64,000 bases of DNA from Flavobacterium sp. NRK F7. Its GTDB lineage: Bacteria > Bacteroidota > Bacteroidia > Flavobacteriales > Flavobacteriaceae. How positions within the stretch are numbered: the first letter of the stretch is position 1; each line of letters starts with the position of its first letter. The stretch is from contig NZ_JAMXLB010000001.1 in assembly GCF_024054195.1 (NCBI RefSeq), forward strand, positions 2,495,085 through 2,559,084, read 5' to 3'. This document shows, one piece after another, positions 55,264 to 63,258 of the stretch. The notes under the pieces were generated by a model. That model ran no database searches, had not been told where the DNA came from, and worked only from the letters and a program-made list of their open reading frames with translations. The position numbers and the translations under genes were made by a program.

Positions 55264-56499
55264 TTATGCTTCTAATGTTACTTTTGGAAAACATATAAAA
55301 TATTTAGTTACGGGTTTAGACAAAGCCTTTAAATTTAATTGATCTGAAGCTTGCACAACATCTTCTATTGTTTTGTCCTTTTTAAGAATTCTAATTGGCT
55401 CACTTTCTTTACTGTAGGCTTGGTTTTTAATTTTTCCTTTGAATACAAAATAGTCAATGTCTTTTTCAGATACCTCATGTAATTTCATAAATGCTTCTTT
55501 ATAGGGATTTAAAATATCTTTATGAGGTTTTTCTTCTAGCATTCTAATCTTTAGTAAATCACGATTAATAATCATTTTACACAGACTAGAAAGTACAAAA
55601 TCATCATTAAATTGCCACGTTTTAATTGCACTTAATACATCATAATCATCTAAATAGGAAAACATATCCAAAATTTCTTTAGTAAAATGAGTTAATTCAA
55701 CCTTATGCTGCAAAAAGAATTGCAAAGGTTTACTGCATTCTAATAAAATTCCTCCATGGGTTAATTCTTTGGCTCTTTTTAAAATTTTGGTTAAAATTAA
55801 TTCAGCAACAACCGAAGTTTTATGTAGATAGGCTTGCCAATACATTAATCTTCGCGCGACTAAAAACTTTTCAACGGAATAAATTCCTTTTTCTTCTATG
55901 ACTAAATAATCATCTTGAACGTTCATCATTTGAATCAAACGCTCACTGTTGATATTTCCTTCAGCAACTCCACTGTAAAAACTATCTCTACGCAAATAAT
56001 CCATTCGATCCATATCTAATTGACTCGAAATAAGTTGCAACATAAATTTTCGGTGATACTCCCCTTTAAAAATCTGAATCGCTAAAGACAATTTACCTTT
56101 AAAATCTTTATTTAATTGCTCCATAAATAACAATGACAACTGCTCGTGATGCACATCTTCTACAATACTGTGCTCCATGGCATGACTAAAAGGTCCATGT
56201 CCAATATCATGCAATAAAATTGCAATGTACAAAGCATTCTCTTCTTCTTCGGAAATAGCAACTCCTTTGAATGTTAAAGTTTGTACAGCCTTTTGCATAA
56301 TGTGCAAACAACCTAACGCATGATGGAAACGAGTATGATGGGCTCCAGGATAGACTAAATAAGTCATTCCCATTTGAGAAATCCTTCTTAATCTTTGAAA
56401 ATAAGGATGTTGAATTAAATCGTAAATTAAAGAATTAGGTATTGTAATAAATCCGTAGATGGGATCATTAAATATTTTAAGCTTATTAGTAGCGTTCAC
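55264..56499 (-). CDS. HD-domain phosphohydrolase (dNTPase/SAMHD1-like)
   Basis: The 411-residue protein shows NDPIYGFITIP, FQRLRRISQMGMTYLVYPGAHHTRFHHALG (first His), the metal-binding LLHDIGHGPFSHAMEHS, and SSQLDMDRMDYLRRDSFYSG (last Asp). These are the full HD set of the SAMHD1/YdhJ-like family. The substrate is not known; dNTP is possible. I set the start at the GTG 56499; a TTG three codons earlier is an alternative. A TATCTTTG box (56518-56525) lies just upstream. It precedes the lpx genes. Confidence 0.87.
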   Translation of the reverse strand: MNATNKLKIFNDPIYGFITIPNSLIYDLIQHPYFQRLRRISQMGMTYLVYPGAHHTRFHHALGCLHIMQKAVQTLTFKGVAISEEEENALYIAILLHDIGHGPFSHAMEHSIVEDVHHEQLSLLFMEQLNKDFKGKLSLAIQIFKGEYHRKFMLQLISSQLDMDRMDYLRRDSFYSGVAEGNINSERLIQMMNVQDDYLVIEEKGIYSVEKFLVARRLMYWQAYLHKTSVVAELILTKILKRAKELTHGGILLECSKPLQFFLQHKVELTHFTKEILDMFSYLDDYDVLSAIKTWQFNDDFVLSSLCKMIINRDLLKIRMLEEKPHKDILNPYKEAFMKLHEVSEKDIDYFVFKGKIKNQAYSKESEPIRILKKDKTIEDVVQASDQLNLKALSKPVTKYFICFPKVTLEA

Positions 56500-56639
56500 G
56501 TAGTACAAATTTTATAACAAAGATACAGTTTTATAAAAAACTATATAACCCACTTAGAGACATTATTCCATTTTGTAATACAATACTTTTAGTAGCTCAA
56601 TTTTAACGCTTGTTTATTTTATGGCGGCAATAAAAGCTT

Positions 56640-56647
56640 TATTTTTG
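56640..56647 (+). promoter_or_regulatory. -7 box before the gene at 56675
   Basis: TATTTTTG, 27 nt before the start codon. A TTG lies 27 nt upstream, a longer spacing than usual. Confidence 0.4.
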
Positions 56648-56674
56648 TAACTGTATTACAATCAATATTTTAAA

Positions 56675-57376
56675 ATGAAAACTACTTTCTCTTTAAAAAT
56701 AGAATTAGACTCCATTCAAGAAAGCATTACTTTGAATTCTAATGATTTTAAATTTCAAACGATTAGAATTGAAAAATCGACAAGTATAAAAGAACGTTTG
56801 AACAAATCGAATGGAAGTATTCAAAATACATTTGATTTTAACCAATTGGAATCAGACCGAATTTATTCCTTATCAGCTATTAAAAAAATTTGTTTGGCCA
56901 ATAGACTTCGTTTTTTAGACACCCGATTTTATAAAAATGAGTATCCAGAAGCTGTTATTCAAAGTATTAAAGAATTTGAAGAACTACATCAAACAGAACT
57001 GCATCATTTTAAAATTGTAGCACCAAAAAGCAATTTTAAACTACATAATTATGATGATCCACTACTATTTATGAGTTTAGGAAACGACTATTATTATCTT
57101 TTAGATTATTGGGGAAATGATTTACATTGGACCCGAAAAATAAAAGCTTTACCACTAAAAAACCTATTCAATTTAACTCTTTTTACAGTAGTTATAAGTA
57201 TACTTCTCACCTATTTCATACAGCTTTTTAAAACCGAATCTTTAGCAACTAGCTACCAAATAATCGTTTTTCTGTTCACTTGGAAATCGGTTATTGCAAT
57301 TGTTTTTTATAGTATCATAAAAACAGGAAATAATGTGAGTGAATACAATTGGAACAGTGAATTTTATAACAAGTAG
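56675..57376 (+). CDS. Unknown protein with two C-terminal membrane helices
   Basis: I do not recognise the family. The 233-residue protein has a soluble N-terminal part (about 1-165) and two hydrophobic helices near the C-terminus (LFNLTLFTVVISILLTYFI and a second at about 190-215). The phrase SLGNDYYYLLDYWGNDLHW suggests a folded aromatic core. It lies 87 nt before porX in the same direction, but a link is not shown. Confidence 0.7.
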   Translation: MKTTFSLKIELDSIQESITLNSNDFKFQTIRIEKSTSIKERLNKSNGSIQNTFDFNQLESDRIYSLSAIKKICLANRLRFLDTRFYKNEYPEAVIQSIKEFEELHQTELHHFKIVAPKSNFKLHNYDDPLLFMSLGNDYYYLLDYWGNDLHWTRKIKALPLKNLFNLTLFTVVISILLTYFIQLFKTESLATSYQIIVFLFTWKSVIAIVFYSIIKTGNNVSEYNWNSEFYNK

Positions 57377-57463
57377 TTAAATTTTCCTAAAAGTGTTATT
57401 TTTATACAATTTTTAATACAATACTCGTTTATTAAGTATTAAATTGCATAAAATTTCAAATAA

Positions 57464-59017
57464 ATGAACAAAATAAAAATACTATGGGTCGATGATGAAA
57501 TTGATCTTTTAAAGCCACATATCCTTTTTTTAGAGAAGAAAAACTACGAAGTAACCACTTGTAACAACGGTCAAGATGCTATAGATACTTTTGAAGAGAA
57601 TAATTTTGATATTGTTTTCTTAGATGAAAATATGCCAGGATTGAGTGGATTAGAAACGTTATCTGAAATTAAAGAAAAAAAATCTTCGGTTCCTGTAATT
57701 ATGATTACAAAAAGTGAAGAAGAATATATCATGGAAGAAGCTATTGGTTCCAAAATAGCTGATTATTTAATTAAACCCGTTAACCCCAATCAAATTCTAC
57801 TTAGCTTAAAAAAGAATTTAGACCATTCTCGTTTGGTTTCTGAAAAAACGACTTTAGATTACCAAAAAGAATTTCGAAAAATAGCTATGGATATGGCTAT
57901 GGTACGTTCTTTTGAAGATTGGGTTGAGTTATACAAACGACTCATTTATTGGGAAATGGAACTCGAAAACATATCGGATCAAGGTATGGTTGAAATTTTG
58001 GAAAGCCAAAAAACAGAAGCTAATGTTCAATTTGGGAAATTTATTGAACGTACCTATGAAGACTGGTTTGATGAGAATGAAGATAAACCAATTCTCTCTC
58101 ATAAGTTATTTGGAGAACTTGTAGCGCCTGAAATTAGAAAAAAAGACAAACCCATTCTTTTTATTGTAATTGACAACTTACGTTATGATCAATGGAAAGC
58201 TTTTGAAAGCATAGTTAATAATCATTACAAGTTAGAAAAAGAAGTAAGTTATTTTTCCATTTTACCCACAGCTACACAATATGCAAGAAATGCTATTTTC
58301 TCAGGATTGACTCCTTTGGAAATGGAAAAAAAATTCCCAGAATATTGGAAAAATGATGTTGATGATGGTGGTAAAAACTTATATGAAGGAGAATTTCTTA
58401 CCGAACAATTAAAACGATTAGGTCTTAATATCAAACAAGAATATTATAAGATTACTAATTTTAAAGATGGTAAAAAACTAGCGGAAAATTTCAAAGGCTT
58501 AAAAGGAAATGATTTAACTACTATCGTATATAATTTTGTGGATATGCTTTCTCATGCTAAAACAGAAATGGAAGTGGTGAAAGAGTTAGCTTCCGATGAT
58601 AAAGCGTATCGATCACTAACAGTTAGTTGGTTTAAAAACTCTCCTCTATTAGACATGATACAACAAGCTCAAAAACAAGGTTTTAGACTAATAATCACTA
58701 CTGATCATGGTACTATAAATTGCAAAAATCCTTCAAAAGTCATTGGAGATAAAAATACCAGCTTAAATTTACGCTATAAAACAGGAAGAAGTTTAACTTA
58801 TGAAGATAAAGATGTGTATGCCGTAAAAGACCCAAAAAAAATTGGACTTCCAGCCTTAAATATGAGCAGTTCTTTCATTTTTGCAAAAAACGATTTGTTT
58901 TTAGCCTATGTTAACAACTTCAATCACTATGTTAGTTATTATAGAAATACCTATCAACATGGAGGTATTTCATTGGAAGAAATGATTATTCCGTTTTTAG
59001 TATTGGAGCCAAAATAA
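57464..59017 (+). CDS. porX: PorX-type response regulator with PglZ domain
   Basis: Cytoplasmic regulator known from Flavobacterium and Porphyromonas to be needed for type IX secretion. The 517-residue protein has a CheY receiver (LWVDDEIDLL with D10/D11, phospho-accepting D54 in IVFLDENMPG, Lys in YLIKPVNP), a helical linker (about 125-200), and an alkaline-phosphatase-like PglZ domain (IVIDNLRYDQW, LPTATQYARNAIFSGLTP, NFVDMLSHAKTEM, TTDHGTINCKNP, NTYQHGGISLEEM). It lacks a DNA-binding domain. Several T9SS cargo genes occur in the window, so its presence fits. Confidence 0.93.
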   Translation: MNKIKILWVDDEIDLLKPHILFLEKKNYEVTTCNNGQDAIDTFEENNFDIVFLDENMPGLSGLETLSEIKEKKSSVPVIMITKSEEEYIMEEAIGSKIADYLIKPVNPNQILLSLKKNLDHSRLVSEKTTLDYQKEFRKIAMDMAMVRSFEDWVELYKRLIYWEMELENISDQGMVEILESQKTEANVQFGKFIERTYEDWFDENEDKPILSHKLFGELVAPEIRKKDKPILFIVIDNLRYDQWKAFESIVNNHYKLEKEVSYFSILPTATQYARNAIFSGLTPLEMEKKFPEYWKNDVDDGGKNLYEGEFLTEQLKRLGLNIKQEYYKITNFKDGKKLAENFKGLKGNDLTTIVYNFVDMLSHAKTEMEVVKELASDDKAYRSLTVSWFKNSPLLDMIQQAQKQGFRLIITTDHGTINCKNPSKVIGDKNTSLNLRYKTGRSLTYEDKDVYAVKDPKKIGLPALNMSSSFIFAKNDLFLAYVNNFNHYVSYYRNTYQHGGISLEEMIIPFLVLEPK

Positions 59018-59023
59018 AAACCT

Positions 59024-59056
59024 TTCCAAAGAGACTTACAGTAAGTCTCTTTGGAA
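59024..59056. terminator. Strong hairpin between porX and tsaE
   Basis: A perfect 15-bp stem (59024-59038 with 59042-59056) with a CAG loop. No T-run follows, so it may be a processing or stability structure instead of a terminator. Confidence 0.5.
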
Positions 59057-59082
59057 TAATTATAAAATATAAACCTTTTTAT

Positions 59083-59496
59083 ATGATCATAAACTTTACT
59101 CTAGATGAAATTCAAGAGGTTGTCAAACAAATTCTTGCTACACCAAGACTTAAAAAAGTAATTACTTTTCATGCTACTATGGGGGTTGGAAAAACAACGC
59201 TTATTAAAGAATTAGTAAAACAATTAGGCGTAAATGACACTTCAAGTAGTCCCACTTTTTCACTAGTTAATGAGTATCAAACTAAAGAAGGAGAAACTAT
59301 TTATCATTTCGATTTATACCGTCTAAATAGCGAAGAAGAAGCTTATGACATGGGTATTGATGAATATTTTTATTCAGGGAATTGGTGTTTCATCGAATGG
59401 CCAGAAAAAACACCCAATCTTATTCCAATTGACCATGCTAGCATTCATATGAAAACCGCTAAAAATGGAGCTCGAGAATTAATTTTAAACAATTGA
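59083..59496 (+). CDS. tsaE: tRNA threonylcarbamoyladenosine biosynthesis ATPase TsaE
   Basis: P-loop ATPase that works with TsaB and TsaD to make the t6A modification of tRNAs. The 137-residue protein has the Walker A GVGKTTLIKELVKQLG, SSPTFSLVNEYQT, YHFDLYRLN and CFIEWPEKTPNLIP, in the order typical of the family. It follows the porX hairpin by 26 nt. Confidence 0.95.
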   Translation: MIINFTLDEIQEVVKQILATPRLKKVITFHATMGVGKTTLIKELVKQLGVNDTSSSPTFSLVNEYQTKEGETIYHFDLYRLNSEEEAYDMGIDEYFYSGNWCFIEWPEKTPNLIPIDHASIHMKTAKNGARELILNN

Positions 59497-59602
59497 TAAT
59501 TTCTGAAAATTTGTGCCATTGTTTTTTATACAATCTTTTTTCATATTCTTTTTTTAAATTTTAAAATTATTCCTAAATTGGCTCAACTTTACAAAAAACA
59601 AC

Positions 59603-60799
59603 ATGTCAACTTTTAGTCCGTTTTCAAAAATGCAATTGCTTCCTCAAGAAGAGAAATTGGAAATTACTAAGCACAAAAGCGAATTATTTATAGGTATTCC
59701 CAAAGAAACCTCTTATCAAGAAAGACGTATTTGCTTAACACCAGATGCTGTGAGCTCGTTAACTTCTCATGGACATCGCGTCATGATTGAAGCAGGTGCT
59801 GGAGAAAGTTCAAGTTATTCCGATAAAGAATATTCAGATGCAGGTGCTGAAGTAACGAATGACCCAAAAAAAGTATTTAGTTGCCCAATTATACTAAAAG
59901 TGGAACCGGCCACTTTACCTGAAATAGAAATGATGAACCCACAAACCATCATTATTTCAGCCATACAATTAAAAACCCAACGCAAAACGTATTTTGAAGC
60001 TTTGGCTACTAAAAGAATCACAGCTTTAGCTTTTGAATTTATAAAAGATGAAGACGGTTCGTATCCAGCAGTAAAATCTTTGTCAGAAATAGCAGGAATT
60101 GCTTCGATACATATTGCTGCCGAATTAATGATCAACCAAAATATTGGAAAGGGCTTACTTTTTGGTAACATTACAGGTGTTCCACCTACAGAAGTAGTGA
60201 TTTTAGGTGCTGGAACTGTAGCAGAATATGCGGCAAGAACCGCTTTAGGACTTGGAGCTAGTGTAAAAGTGTTTGATAATTCTATTACTAAATTAAGACG
60301 TTTACAAAATACCTTAAATCAAAGAATTTTTACTTCAACTATACAAGAGAAATCGGTACTCAAAGCCTTACGCAGATGTGATGTTGCTATTGGTGCCATG
60401 CGCGGAAAAAACCGAACTCCTATTGTAGTAACAGAAACTATGGTAGAACATATGAAAAAAGGAGCCGTAATTGTAGATGTCAGTATCGATACAGGAGGCT
60501 GCTTTGAAACCTCAGAAGTGACGACTCACGAAAGACCTACTTTTATAAAAAACAATGTTATTCACTATTGCGTTCCCAATATACCTTCTCGATATTCTAA
60601 AACAGCTTCGCTTTCTATAAGCAATATTATCACTCCTTTCCTACTTCAAATTGCTGATGATGGTGGTATTGAAAGTGCCATTCGCTGTAATAGAGGCTTA
60701 AAAAACGGTATTTACTTTTATCATGGTTTACTAACAAACAAATCCATTGCAGATTGGTTCAATTTAGAACATCGCGATATTAATCTAATTGTTTTTTAG
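59603..60799 (+). CDS. Alanine dehydrogenase-family protein
   Basis: The 398-residue protein has the AlaDH/PNT fold: FIGIPKETSYQERRICLTPDAV, GHRVMIEAGAGE, PAVKSLSEIAGIASIHIAAEL, the nucleotide-binding VVILGAGTVAEYAARTALGLGASVKVFD and GAVIVDVSIDTGGCFETS. NAD-dependent deamination of alanine is likely, but N-terminal and loop differences from classical Ald leave the substrate open; the family also includes transhydrogenase and saccharopine dehydrogenase domains. The stop codon abuts the repeat element that follows. Confidence 0.85.
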   Translation: MSTFSPFSKMQLLPQEEKLEITKHKSELFIGIPKETSYQERRICLTPDAVSSLTSHGHRVMIEAGAGESSSYSDKEYSDAGAEVTNDPKKVFSCPIILKVEPATLPEIEMMNPQTIIISAIQLKTQRKTYFEALATKRITALAFEFIKDEDGSYPAVKSLSEIAGIASIHIAAELMINQNIGKGLLFGNITGVPPTEVVILGAGTVAEYAARTALGLGASVKVFDNSITKLRRLQNTLNQRIFTSTIQEKSVLKALRRCDVAIGAMRGKNRTPIVVTETMVEHMKKGAVIVDVSIDTGGCFETSEVTTHERPTFIKNNVIHYCVPNIPSRYSKTASLSISNIITPFLLQIADDGGIESAIRCNRGLKNGIYFYHGLLTNKSIADWFNLEHRDINLIVF

Positions 60800-60885
60800 G
60801 GCATTCCCTTCGGTCGCGCTATTCGTTATATCTTTTATTTTCTCTAAGGATAAAATAAAAGGATGTCACTCCTATCGCTAATGCT
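60800..60885. repeat. Hairpin-forming repeat element
   Basis: About 85 nt begin right after the stop codon of the alanine dehydrogenase gene. Outer arms GCATT (60801-60805) and AATGC (60880-60884) are inverted; an inner imperfect stem pairs ATCTTTTATTTT with AAAATAAAAGGAT. The GC-richer edge CTTCGGTCGCGCTATTCG is unlike its surroundings. I recall similar sequences scattered in Flavobacterium genomes, but only one copy is in this window, so this is not shown here. Confidence 0.45.
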
Positions 60886-60896
60886 AACCAAAATAG

Positions 60897-60904
60897 TATA
60901 TTTG
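60897..60904 (+). promoter_or_regulatory. -7 box before the gene at 60922
   Basis: TATATTTG, 17 nt before the start codon. No TTG at the normal distance. Confidence 0.4.
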
Positions 60905-60921
60905 CAAAAAAAATAAATTAT

Positions 60922-61308
60922 ATGAAGCTTAAATACAGATTAGCTTATTACTTATTTGGATTATTATTAGGTCTTTTTTTTGTAATCAAATTCTTAGGTG
61001 CAAAAGCTGAAGCCAAAGGTGTTGAATTTTGCTATTTACCCAATTGTAGAGTATTAAAAGAATTAAGAAACAAACCACTCGATTTTTCACCTGAAACAAA
61101 ATCAATTTTAGCAGAAGATTGGATTACTTTAGAAGATATAAAAGCCACTTTAAAATATGGAGATGTAGATTTTTCTAAAAGCAATCTACCCTACAATAAT
61201 GGAAAAATTTATATTATAGAAGGCAAAACTACTCAAAATGAAGAAATTAACATTACTATGATTAATTACCCCTCAAAAGTGGTTTTGGAAAAGATTGAAA
61301 AAAAATAA
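60922..61308 (+). CDS. Small membrane-anchored protein (possibly DUF4258)
   Basis: The 128-residue protein has one N-terminal membrane helix (YYLFGLLLGLFFVIKFLG), then a soluble domain with EFCYLPNCRVLKELRNKP and NNGKIYIIEGKT. From memory such Flavobacteriaceae proteins, with FCYLPN.RVLK, are annotated as DUF4258, but I am not certain. Function unknown. Confidence 0.65.
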   Translation: MKLKYRLAYYLFGLLLGLFFVIKFLGAKAEAKGVEFCYLPNCRVLKELRNKPLDFSPETKSILAEDWITLEDIKATLKYGDVDFSKSNLPYNNGKIYIIEGKTTQNEEINITMINYPSKVVLEKIEKK

Positions 61309-61326
61309 TTTTTTTATTAAAAACAC

Positions 61327-61356
61327 TTGCAGATATAAATAAACCTTGTATATTTG
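61327..61356 (+). promoter_or_regulatory. Promoter of tRNA-Val
   Basis: TTG (61327-61329) and TATATTTG (61349-61356) are 19 nt apart, a perfect match to the Bacteroidota consensus. The transcript would have a leader of about 75 nt before the tRNA. Confidence 0.65.
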
Positions 61357-61437
61357 CACTCGCAAACAAGTTCAGCGAACACCTTTATTAAATAAAGTAA
61401 CGTGAGTTAACATAGGAATATTGATTGCAATTTATTG

Positions 61438-61512
61438 GGGCGATTAGCTCAGCTGGTTCAGAGCACCTCGTTTACACCGAGGGGGTCGGGGGTTCGAACC
61501 CCTCATCGCCCA
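61438..61512 (+). tRNA. tRNA-Val (anticodon TAC)
   Basis: A full cloverleaf can be drawn: acceptor GGGCGAT/ATCGCCC with discriminator A, D arm GCTC/GAGC, anticodon stem CCTCG/CGAGG with loop TTTACAC, and T arm GGGGG TTCGAAC CCCTC. The anticodon TAC reads Val codons. No CCA is encoded. A terminator follows directly. Confidence 0.95.
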
Positions 61513-61520
61513 CAAATTTT

Positions 61521-61551
61521 AAATCCTACAGAAATGTAGGATTTTTTTGTT
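61521..61551 (+). terminator. Terminator after tRNA-Val
   Basis: A perfect 10-bp stem AAATCCTACA/TGTAGGATTT with a GAAA loop and a T-run. Confidence 0.8.
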
Positions 61552-61679
61552 TATGGAAACTTGTTTTTTTGGCTCGTTTAATTTTAACATAAAAGTTAAA
61601 TTTTCACTTACAAAACGGCACATATTTTGATTGTGATATTTTATGAAAAATTCATAAAACAATTAAATATTTTAAAAAC

Positions 61680-62543
61680 ATGAAAAACAAATTTACTTTT
61701 CTATTAATTTTTATGATTATAAAAGTTAATTCACAAATTATTTTTAATGAAAATTTTGATAATTTCGGAGCTTTAGGTGGAAATGGTTGGATGATTCAAA
61801 ATTCTAGTGAGCCCGTTGGCACTAGTTCTTGGGGAACTACAACACATTTTCCACCCTATAATGGGGCAACTCGTTCTTTTGCAGTAGTAAATTATCAATC
61901 TACTGGAAGTATAGGCACCATTAGTAATTGGCTGATTACTCCCACAATTAATTTAAAAAATGGAGATATAATTAGTTTTTATTCCAGATCGGATCATGGT
62001 ACTTATGCGGATCGATTAGAACTAAGAATTAGTAACAACGGGGATTTATCAGTATTACCAAATACTTCAAGTAGTTCTATTGGCGATTTTACTACATTAG
62101 CATTAACCATTAATCCAGATTTAATTAGTAACGGTTATCCAAATGTATGGACCAATTATAATTATACTGTTAGTGGACTTACTGGACCGACCAATTGTAA
62201 AATTGCATTTCGTTATTATGTAACCAATGCTGGTGCCAATGCTCCTAATGGTGACATGATTGGAGTTGATGCGCTAACAATTACTACCACAACACTTGGA
62301 AATGATCAATTCGGAAATAATCAATCTGTAAATCTAATACCTAATCCAGCTACTGATTTTATAATCATTGAAAACTTAGAAATCAATAGCCATTTAGAAT
62401 TTTATGATTTAACAGGAAAAAAACTAAATTCCATACAAATAAGTGATAAAAAAATCGATATTTCTAATTTATCAAATGGCACGTATATTTTGAAAATCAT
62501 ATCTGATAAAAAAATTGAAGTAAAAAAATTCATAAAAACATAA
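61680..62543 (+). CDS. Choice-of-anchor J / cleaved-adhesin-type protein, T9SS cargo
   Basis: The 287-residue secreted protein has a signal peptide (to KVNSQ), then the beta-sandwich pattern NENFDNFGALGGNGWMIQNSSEP, NWLITPTINLKNGDIISFYSR and DRLELRIS of choice-of-anchor J domains. A T9SS type A sorting domain ends it (LIPNPATDFIII, FYDLTGKKL, GTYILKI, KKFIKT). Ligand unknown. Confidence 0.85.
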   Translation: MKNKFTFLLIFMIIKVNSQIIFNENFDNFGALGGNGWMIQNSSEPVGTSSWGTTTHFPPYNGATRSFAVVNYQSTGSIGTISNWLITPTINLKNGDIISFYSRSDHGTYADRLELRISNNGDLSVLPNTSSSSIGDFTTLALTINPDLISNGYPNVWTNYNYTVSGLTGPTNCKIAFRYYVTNAGANAPNGDMIGVDALTITTTTLGNDQFGNNQSVNLIPNPATDFIIIENLEINSHLEFYDLTGKKLNSIQISDKKIDISNLSNGTYILKIISDKKIEVKKFIKT

Positions 62544-62580
62544 ACATTAGATTTTATATTGCTTATTTAAAAAAAAGACA

Positions 62581-62613
62581 AAAGGGTTATCTAATCATAG
62601 ATACCCTTTTTTA
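62581..62613 (+). terminator. Terminator after the choice-of-anchor J gene
   Basis: A stem AAAGGGT-TATCTA/TAGATACCCTTT with one bulged T and a 4-nt loop, followed by T-rich sequence. Confidence 0.65.
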
Positions 62614-62736
62614 ATAAATTATATATTTAAAATTTAGTATTTTTTAAAAAATTTCCTTTTAAATCAAAAAATGCGTATATTTAAAACACGCTTTTTCTCA
62701 AATCTGAAACTATTACTTAACTTAACACCGAAATAA

Positions 62737-63135
62737 ATGATAAAAAACTACCTACTCATTTTATTGCTTATTAGTCCATTTTATTCTACTCAAGCACAAA
62801 ACATCAATTTAAGTGAAGAAGAAGTTCTAAAAACCTTATGCCATACTTGGAGTTTAAGTTTTGCTTCTATTAAAGGCAAACCCATTCAAATTGATTTAGA
62901 TTTTAAGGTTCAATTTAACAATGATTATTCTTATTTTTTAGTTAGTAATCCTGAAAATCCAGGAAAATGGATGTATAACAAACAAGGAAAATACATCGAA
63001 TTAAAAACCAACAACAGAACGGCTCGTATTACTTCTCTAAATAAGAAGGAATTAATCTTTATTGAAATGGATATTGATGAACACCAAAGAGCTACGCCTC
63101 AAAATTCTCAATTTCATTTTATCAGAAATGAATAA
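62737..63135 (+). CDS. Secreted lipocalin-like protein
   Basis: The 132-residue protein has a signal peptide (FYSTQAQ). The pattern LCHTWSLSFASIKGKPI, followed by strands FKVQFNNDYSYFLV, GKWMYNKQGKYIELKTNN and RITSLNKKELIFI, is that of small lipocalin-like (calycin) domains of Bacteroidota. Its ligand or role is unknown. It stands alone before the GH92 gene. Confidence 0.7.
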   Translation: MIKNYLLILLLISPFYSTQAQNINLSEEEVLKTLCHTWSLSFASIKGKPIQIDLDFKVQFNNDYSYFLVSNPENPGKWMYNKQGKYIELKTNNRTARITSLNKKELIFIEMDIDEHQRATPQNSQFHFIRNE

Positions 63136-63224
63136 AATTCAAATAAAGTTAAAATATAGTCTATTTTAACTATACAACTACTCAACTTGTTGAACTACAT
63201 TTTTTACTAAAGATGATAATTAAG

Positions 63225-63232
63225 TATATTTG
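63225..63232 (+). promoter_or_regulatory. -7 box before the GH92 gene
   Basis: TATATTTG, 26 nt before the start codon. Confidence 0.4.
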
Positions 63233-63258
63233 AAGAATATAAATAATAATTTTCTTCA

